NCBI GenBank assembly: GCA_902768985.1
Contig: CACXNA010000001.1
Coordinates: 124,001 to 188,000 of the forward strand
Origin: an uncultured Bacteroidia bacterium
GTDB taxonomy: Bacteria > Bacteroidota > Bacteroidia > Bacteroidales > UBA932
DNA: 64,000 nucleotides
Direction of reading: 5' to 3'
Below are positions 59,606 to 64,000 of the stretch, one piece after another. The number at the start of each line of letters is the position of its first letter. Position 1 is the first letter of the stretch. The notes beneath the pieces are model-generated. The model was not told the DNA's origin. It worked only from the letters and a program-made list of their open reading frames with translations, and made no database searches. The position numbers and the translations under genes were made by a program.

Positions 59606-59629
59606 CTGTGGGTGTTTTTCCCCACAGTT
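59604..59629. repeat. REP palindrome after the small exported protein gene
   Basis: AACTGTGGG/CCCACAGTT arms with spacer TGTTTTTC, the same as the copies around the transposase gene at 53.6-54.8 kb. Confidence 0.85.
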
Positions 59630-59652
59630 AAGCATGTTTTCGGGAAAATTGC

Positions 59653-59660
59653 TAAATTTG
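59653..59660 (+). promoter_or_regulatory. -7 box for cdd
   Basis: TAAATTTG matches TAnnTTTG; the ATG is at 59683. Confidence 0.6.
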
Positions 59661-59682
59661 GGTGATTTAACCACACAGACTT

Positions 59683-60156
59683 ATGATCAAGCGGGAGATT
59701 CACATCGCATACGAAGAATACGATTCCATCGATGAACTGAGCACGGCGGACCGCGAACTGGCCGCCGAGGCCATCCGGGCCATGCAGGGCGTGTACGCGC
59801 CGTATTCCAATTTCCACGTTGGGGCGGCGGTGCTGATGTCCAACGGGGCCATCGTCCACGGTGCCAATCAGGAGAACGCCGCTTTCCCGTCCGGGCTTTG
59901 CGCCGAGCGGACGGCGATGTTCGCCGCCGCAACGCGCTATCCCGACGAGGATATGGTCGGGATAGCGTTGGCGGGCGGGATGCGCGGGCATCTGGGGAAG
60001 GAGCCGGCGACGCCCTGCGGCGCCTGCCGGCAGGTGATGGCGCAGTATCAGGCCAAGTCCGGCAAGCCGATGTCGATCATCATGGTTTCGGCGGAAAAGG
60101 TCTGGAAATTCGAGAAAGTGGACGATATTCTTCCGCTCATTTTCAACAGCATTTGA
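59683..60156 (+). CDS. cdd: cytidine deaminase
   Basis: Cdd deaminates cytidine and deoxycytidine in pyrimidine salvage. The 157-residue protein has the zinc motif HGANQENAAFPSGLCAERTA (catalytic glutamate and first cysteine) near residue 65 and PCGACRQV near residue 110. It stands alone on the plus strand with its own promoter; the SRP RNA gene follows 20 bases after the stop. Confidence 0.96.
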   Translation: MIKREIHIAYEEYDSIDELSTADRELAAEAIRAMQGVYAPYSNFHVGAAVLMSNGAIVHGANQENAAFPSGLCAERTAMFAAATRYPDEDMVGIALAGGMRGHLGKEPATPCGACRQVMAQYQAKSGKPMSIIMVSAEKVWKFEKVDDILPLIFNSI

Positions 60157-60164
60157 TTTTTTAC

Positions 60165-60172
60165 TATATTTG
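60165..60172 (+). promoter_or_regulatory. -7 box for the SRP RNA gene
   Basis: TATATTTG matches TAnnTTTG. The RNA's likely 5' end (60177) lies five bases downstream. Confidence 0.65.
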
Positions 60173-60176
60173 CAGC

Positions 60177-60273
60177 GGGAAAGTCGTACACGACCAGCTC
60201 CCTCTGAACTCCCCCAGGGCCGGAAGGCAGCAAGGGCAGGAGGTTGTAGCGGTGCGATGTGCTAAGCTTTCCC
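60177..60273 (+). ncRNA. ffs: signal recognition particle RNA, small bacterial type
   Basis: The 4.5S-type SRP RNA binds Ffh and targets nascent membrane proteins. The conserved apical motif is present as GGGCCGGAAGGCAGCAAGG near 60218. The 97-nt RNA starts GGGAAAG and ends CTTTCCC (60267-60273), which pair to close the helix, and TTTTTT follows as a terminator. A perfect -7 box is just upstream. Length and structure fit the short bacterial form. Confidence 0.92.
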
Positions 60274-60292
60274 TTTTTTGTATTCTATCGGG

Positions 60293-61798
60293 ATGAAATC
60301 GGAAATTGTTGTAATCGGTGGGGGAGCCTCGGGGCTGATGGCGGCTTATCATGCCGCCCGGGCGCTTGTGGACGCCGGGCAGGCGGCGCAGGTGACGGTG
60401 CTGGAGAAGATGCCGCGGCCGGCCCGCAAGGTGATGATCACCGGCAAGGGGCGTTGCAATTTCACGAATGTGAAGGATTGGAACGCCTTCTCCGGCCACA
60501 TCCGCTCGAAGGCCAACTTCGTCAAATCCGCTTTCTACAATCTTCCGTCGCAGGCTGTCGTCGACTGGTTCGAGTCGTTCGGCCTGGAGACCGTCGTCGA
60601 GCGCGGCGACCGCGCTTTCCCAGCCTCGCACCACGCCTCCGACGTCGTCGACACGCTCGTCAACGCGTGCCTCTCCCTCGGCGTCAAAATCGAAACCGAA
60701 GCTGAAGTAGCCACCATCTCTACGGAAGCCGGCAGGCAGCTCCCCTCCGAAAACGTCCGGCAGAGCCGGACCCTTCCCACTGACTGCGTCAGCGGGCCCC
60801 TCCCTCTTACGAAGCCGAGGGTGGCTACGGTTTTCGGAGGGGACTGCCTGCCAGGCTTCAGCGTGAAACTGGTGGATGGCAGGGAGTGGAAGTGCGAGCG
60901 GGTGATTGTGGCAACGGGGGGACTGAGCTACCCGACGACGGGATCGACCGGCGACGGGCTGCGCTGGGCGCAGGAGTTGGGGCACCAGCTGGTGCCGACG
61001 TTCCCGTCGCTGACGGCGCTCGTGCCGAAGGGATACAAGTTGCAGGAAGACAAAGACTTGCACATTGACCGCAGCACGCCGCTGTCCGAGCTCGGACAGG
61101 CGCTCTGCGGCGTGCAGCTTAAGAATATCCAGCTCGCGCTGCGCATCGAAGGAACGGACGTGGACAGCGAATTCGGCGACATCGACTTTACCGACGGCGG
61201 CCTGGAAGGGCCCGTCGGCTTCCAGCTCAGCCGCAAGGCCGTCAAGGCCCTCGTGAACGGCTCCCGCGTCAGCCTGCAGCTCGACCTCAAGCCGGGCGTG
61301 GACCTGACCGAACTGACCGTCCGCGTCAAGGCCATCTGGGAAGAAATAGCCAAAGACCCGCGCTCGCGGGGCGTGCGCGAGAAGGAGCGCTGCCGCATCC
61401 TGCTGGGCAAGCTGATGCCGCGCGAGCTCATCCCGGGCTTCACCGCCATGCATCCCGAAATCATTACCGTCGAGCGGCGGGGGAGAGCCGACACCAAGGT
61501 GTGGGTGAACCTGGTCAGCATTGCCAAAGCGCTGAAAGCCTGGCAGTTCGACATCGCCGGATACGTCGGCTACGAGCGCGCGGTCGTCACCGCCGGCGGC
61601 GTGTCGACGGACGACTTCGTCGCCAAGACGATGGAGTCGCGCATCGTGCCCGGCCTTTACCTCTGTGGCGAAGTGCTCGACATCGACGCCGACACCGGCG
61701 GCTACAACCTCCAGCTCGCCTTCGCCACCGGCGCCCTCGCTGGCCGCAGCGCTGCCAAATCGCTATCAATCAAGACCTATGCTGAAGAAACTAAGTGA
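60293..61798 (+). CDS. HI0933-like FAD/NAD(P) oxidoreductase with in-frame repeat insertion
   Basis: This flavoprotein has the Rossmann motif EIVVIGGGASGLMAAYHA at the start, KVMITGKGRCNFTN near residue 50, and VIVATGGLSYPTTGSTGDG and CGEVLDIDADTGGYNLQLAF near the end. The enzyme's role is unclear; the family is widespread. Between residues 145 and 190 it carries a 45-codon insertion (60725-60859) bounded by inverted repeats, while the flanking family sequence (from SVKLVDGREW onward) continues unbroken. The frame is not disturbed. I start at ATG 60293; 501 residues. Confidence 0.88.
   Translation: MKSEIVVIGGGASGLMAAYHAARALVDAGQAAQVTVLEKMPRPARKVMITGKGRCNFTNVKDWNAFSGHIRSKANFVKSAFYNLPSQAVVDWFESFGLETVVERGDRAFPASHHASDVVDTLVNACLSLGVKIETEAEVATISTEAGRQLPSENVRQSRTLPTDCVSGPLPLTKPRVATVFGGDCLPGFSVKLVDGREWKCERVIVATGGLSYPTTGSTGDGLRWAQELGHQLVPTFPSLTALVPKGYKLQEDKDLHIDRSTPLSELGQALCGVQLKNIQLALRIEGTDVDSEFGDIDFTDGGLEGPVGFQLSRKAVKALVNGSRVSLQLDLKPGVDLTELTVRVKAIWEEIAKDPRSRGVREKERCRILLGKLMPRELIPGFTAMHPEIITVERRGRADTKVWVNLVSIAKALKAWQFDIAGYVGYERAVVTAGGVSTDDFVAKTMESRIVPGLYLCGEVLDIDADTGGYNLQLAFATGALAGRSAAKSLSIKTYAEETK
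60725..60859. repeat. 135-base palindromic element inside the HI0933-like gene
   Basis: The outer arms (about 32 bases) are near-perfect inverted repeats: one starts GAAGCCGGCAGGCAGC, the other ends CTGCCTGCCAGGCTTC. A further perfect hairpin GTCCGGC..GCCGGAC lies at 60755-60771. The length is exactly 45 codons. Confidence 0.85.
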
Positions 61799-62750
61799 TT
61801 TTCTGAGCTCCAAGGCCAGCCTGTTCATCATCCTGACGGCCGTGGTCACGTTCTTCTTCCCCCAGATCTTTGCGTGGGTCAAGGGGAATACGCAGACCAT
61901 CATCCTGGGCATCATTATGCTCACGATGGGGCTCACGCTGACGCCGAACGACTTCAAGCTGCTGGCGCAGCGTCCGTTCGACATCCTCATCGGCGCCGCG
62001 GCGCAGTTCACCATCATGCCGCTGGTGGCGTTCTCGCTTTCCTGGCTCTTCAGCCAGGTGCCCGCGTTCGCGCCCTACAGCACCGCGATGGCCATCGGCA
62101 TCATCCTCGTCGGCTGCTGCCCGGGCGGCGTGTCGAGCAACATCATGTCCTTCCTCTGTAAGGGCGACGTGGCCTACTCCGTGGGCATGACCTGCGCCTC
62201 GACGCTGCTGGCGCCCGTGCTCACGCCGCTGCTGGTGCTCGCGCTCGCGGGGGAGCGGGTGGATGTGGACGCCTGGGGGATGTTCAAGCAAATTCTCATC
62301 GTGACTATCATCCCCATCGCCATCGGCTTCTTCCTGAACGTCTGGCTCGGCCACAAGGACGTGTTCCGCCGGATCCAGGGCTGCATGCCGGGCGTGTCGG
62401 TCATCTGCCTGGCCTGCATCGTGGGCGGCGTCATCACCACGGTCCATGACCCGCTGGTGGAGAACGGCCTGGTCCTGTTCCTGCTGACCTTCGGGATGGT
62501 CTTCTGCCACAATACGATAGGGTATGTGCTTGGCTATCTTGTCGGCACGCTGTTCCACTTCAATACGGCCAAGAAACGCACCATCTCCATCGAAGTGGGT
62601 ATGCAGAACGCCGGCCTGGGCACCAACCTGGCCATGACCTTCTTTGTGGCCACCAACCCGATGGCTGTCGTGCCTTGCGCCATCTCCTGTGCCTGGCACA
62701 GCATCAGCGGCACCATCCTCGCCAACATTTTCGCACGTCGTCAATCGTAA
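61779..62750 (+). CDS. bile acid:sodium symporter (BASS) family transporter
   Basis: This 323-residue inner-membrane protein has about nine or ten hydrophobic segments and the family motifs TMGLTLTPNDF near residue 48, VGCCPGGVSSNIMSFL near residue 112 and EVGMQNAGLGTNLA near residue 283. Its cargo is unknown; besides bile acids, members carry other organic anions. It starts at ATG 61779, overlapping the HI0933-like gene's 3' end by 20 bases. A terminator follows at 62772. Confidence 0.9.
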   Translation: MLKKLSDFLSSKASLFIILTAVVTFFFPQIFAWVKGNTQTIILGIIMLTMGLTLTPNDFKLLAQRPFDILIGAAAQFTIMPLVAFSLSWLFSQVPAFAPYSTAMAIGIILVGCCPGGVSSNIMSFLCKGDVAYSVGMTCASTLLAPVLTPLLVLALAGERVDVDAWGMFKQILIVTIIPIAIGFFLNVWLGHKDVFRRIQGCMPGVSVICLACIVGGVITTVHDPLVENGLVLFLLTFGMVFCHNTIGYVLGYLVGTLFHFNTAKKRTISIEVGMQNAGLGTNLAMTFFVATNPMAVVPCAISCAWHSISGTILANIFARRQS

Positions 62751-62771
62751 TCCGTTTCTTCAAGCATACTC

Positions 62772-62804
62772 ACGCCGTTCTTCCCGGAACGGCGTTCTTT
62801 TGTG
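62772..62804 (+). terminator. terminator after the BASS transporter gene
   Basis: A 9-base stem ACGCCGTTC/GAACGGCGT (62772-62780 with 62787-62795) is followed by TCTTTTG. Confidence 0.65.
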
Positions 62805-62844
62805 TATATCGCTGCACAAGTGGCATTTATTCAAATATTTTTTT

Positions 62845-62852
62845 TATATTTG
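62845..62852 (+). promoter_or_regulatory. -7 box for the last gene
   Basis: TATATTTG matches TAnnTTTG, about 45 bases before the ATG at 62898. Confidence 0.55.
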
Positions 62853-62897
62853 TGGTAAACCCTGACAACACTTCGCCCCCAAAATTCCTTTTTTTTG

Positions 62898-64000
62898 ATG
62901 AAACGATGGTTCCGTTTGGCAATCGACGTCGATTACCGTCCCTGCGACCCGGGAATCAATAATTGGTCCTGCGACCATACCGAATACCTGAAAGCCGACC
63001 TCCAGGCTGGGCAGGCGCTTCGTTACAAGGATTCCAGCGGCCAGCTCGGACGGCTTACCCTGCTGGAGATGACGGACGAAGGCGTCGTGGTGGGATATGG
63101 CGACCGCTCCTATACCCTGACGGAGCATAATTCTTATATCAAACTCGACGAGACCGGTCGGGACTATACTGTTTTCGAGCTGAACGTTTACTTGATACAG
63201 GCCATCGTCGTCGAAGATACGCCTGCTTTTTACCGCCAGTTCCTGGTCAAAGAATCGGTTTTTAAACTGACGGGGCCGGACGTGCAGGTGTTGATGAACT
63301 CCGACCAAGCTTGCGCCAAATATGCCCTGGGGCGCTATCATTATATCCAGGTGCCCGAGCCGGATTCCTTCCGGAAGGCGGAATCGCTTTTCCGGGAGGC
63401 AGCGGCCGCGGGCGTCCCCGATGCCTTCGCCTCTTTGTCGCTGATGTACAGCTACGGCGATACGCACGAAGATCGCTATGATCCGGACGAGATGGTCCGG
63501 TGGCGCGACGAGGCGCTGGCCCGGGGGAGCGAACAGGCGGCGTTCCGCTACGCCCGGCACCGGATCGACGGCGAGTTCCTGACGCCGAGAGAACCGGACG
63601 TCGTCCGGGAGGAGATTGAAAAGCGGTTCGCCACGGAGACCGATGTCTGGCCGGAATGGTATTCCGTCCTCGGCGCTGCCTACGACGCGCTGGGCCAGCC
63701 CGAAAAGGCTCATGATATCTATTTGACCGGCTTGGCGCATGGGAGCCTTCGCTGCTATATAAGGCTGGCCATTTCAGCCTGGGAGAAGGGGGATGAAAAA
63801 GAGTACCGTGCCTGGATGGAGAAGGGCATGGCGGCTGGCTGCGGCTGGTGTTTCATCCTGGATGGCGATTTGGATGAGGAACGCTTCCAGGCGGGAGAAT
63901 CCAGATTTAAGAACCTGGTGTCCAGGCAGTTCCAGGACCGCTTCGAGCAGGGGCTCCGCCTGGGTGAGGGTGCCTGTGCTTATTATCTGGGGTACCATTC
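62898..64000 (+). CDS. Sel1/TPR-like repeat protein, truncated by the window end
   Basis: An open frame runs from ATG 62898 past the window end (367 codons visible, no stop). The first 100 residues form a beta-rich region (MKRWFRLAIDVDYRPC, then LGRLTLLEMTDEGVVVGYGD). After that, Sel1- or TPR-like helices appear: CAKYALGRYHYIQ, FREAAAAGVPDAFASLSLMY and ARGSEQAAFRYARH. No signal peptide is seen. Such proteins are usually protein-interaction scaffolds; the role here is unknown. The gene has its own -7 box and follows a terminator. Confidence 0.75.
   Translation, partial: MKRWFRLAIDVDYRPCDPGINNWSCDHTEYLKADLQAGQALRYKDSSGQLGRLTLLEMTDEGVVVGYGDRSYTLTEHNSYIKLDETGRDYTVFELNVYLIQAIVVEDTPAFYRQFLVKESVFKLTGPDVQVLMNSDQACAKYALGRYHYIQVPEPDSFRKAESLFREAAAAGVPDAFASLSLMYSYGDTHEDRYDPDEMVRWRDEALARGSEQAAFRYARHRIDGEFLTPREPDVVREEIEKRFATETDVWPEWYSVLGAAYDALGQPEKAHDIYLTGLAHGSLRCYIRLAISAWEKGDEKEYRAWMEKGMAAGCGWCFILDGDLDEERFQAGESRFKNLVSRQFQDRFEQGLRLGEGACAYYLGYH

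Overview
The window reads as chromosome from a high-GC member of the Bacteroidales. The evidence is Bacteroidetes-type promoters (TAnnTTTG -7 boxes, often just upstream of the start codon), a type III glutamine synthetase, a TonB-dependent receptor with a carboxypeptidase-like N-terminal domain, a TamB-family protein, a LytTR regulator with membrane segments, and little use of Shine-Dalgarno sites. An uncultured gut or rumen lineage is plausible, but that is inference. No rRNA, tRNA or CRISPR array was seen.

Layout. (1) 1-9965: one same-strand amino-acid cluster, leuC(partial)-leuD-isopropylmalate/citramalate synthase-leuB-ilvE-orphan aminotransferase-metX-lysC-lysA, mostly with overlapping ends. 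(2) 9966-11192: a gene-free, repeat-dense stretch. (3) 11193-15757, minus strand: nadE, an AGCS symporter, a thioesterase and an inositol-phosphatase-family gene. (4) 15908-33696, plus strand: a glutamine and nitrogen cluster. It holds a putative Gln/Asn-rich leader peptide with a terminator hairpin, then glutamine synthetase III, gltB, gltD, pyrG, purF, a P-II protein, amtB, an outer-membrane protein, asnB and glmS. With the divergent nadE, five glutamine amidotransferases besides GltB sit around GS/GOGAT. (5) 33697-41954: a lower-GC island with a RelB-like/PIN toxin-antitoxin pair and a type III restriction-modification pair, bracketed by related repeats. (6) 41955-50405, minus strand: tamB, an RsmI-like methyltransferase, mtaB, an MBL hydrolase and thiL. 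(7) 50467-64000, plus strand: tsaD, an FAD dehydrogenase, an SGNH hydrolase, a REP-associated transposase with flanking REP palindromes, mnmA, a LytTR/TonB-receptor/small exported protein trio, cdd, SRP RNA, an HI0933-like flavoprotein, a BASS transporter and a truncated Sel1/TPR-like gene.

Two themes stand out. First, the leader ahead of glutamine synthetase looks like a leader-peptide attenuator that would read glutamine (and perhaps asparagine) supply; I know of no described example in this group. Second, several dispersed palindromic repeats lie inside genes without breaking them: in thiL, in the RsmI-like gene, in an HI0933-family flavoprotein (a 135-base, 45-codon element) and at the 5' end of the isopropylmalate synthase-like gene. 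In two other genes a REP palindrome contains the stop codon. All calls come from reading the sequence; no database search was possible.
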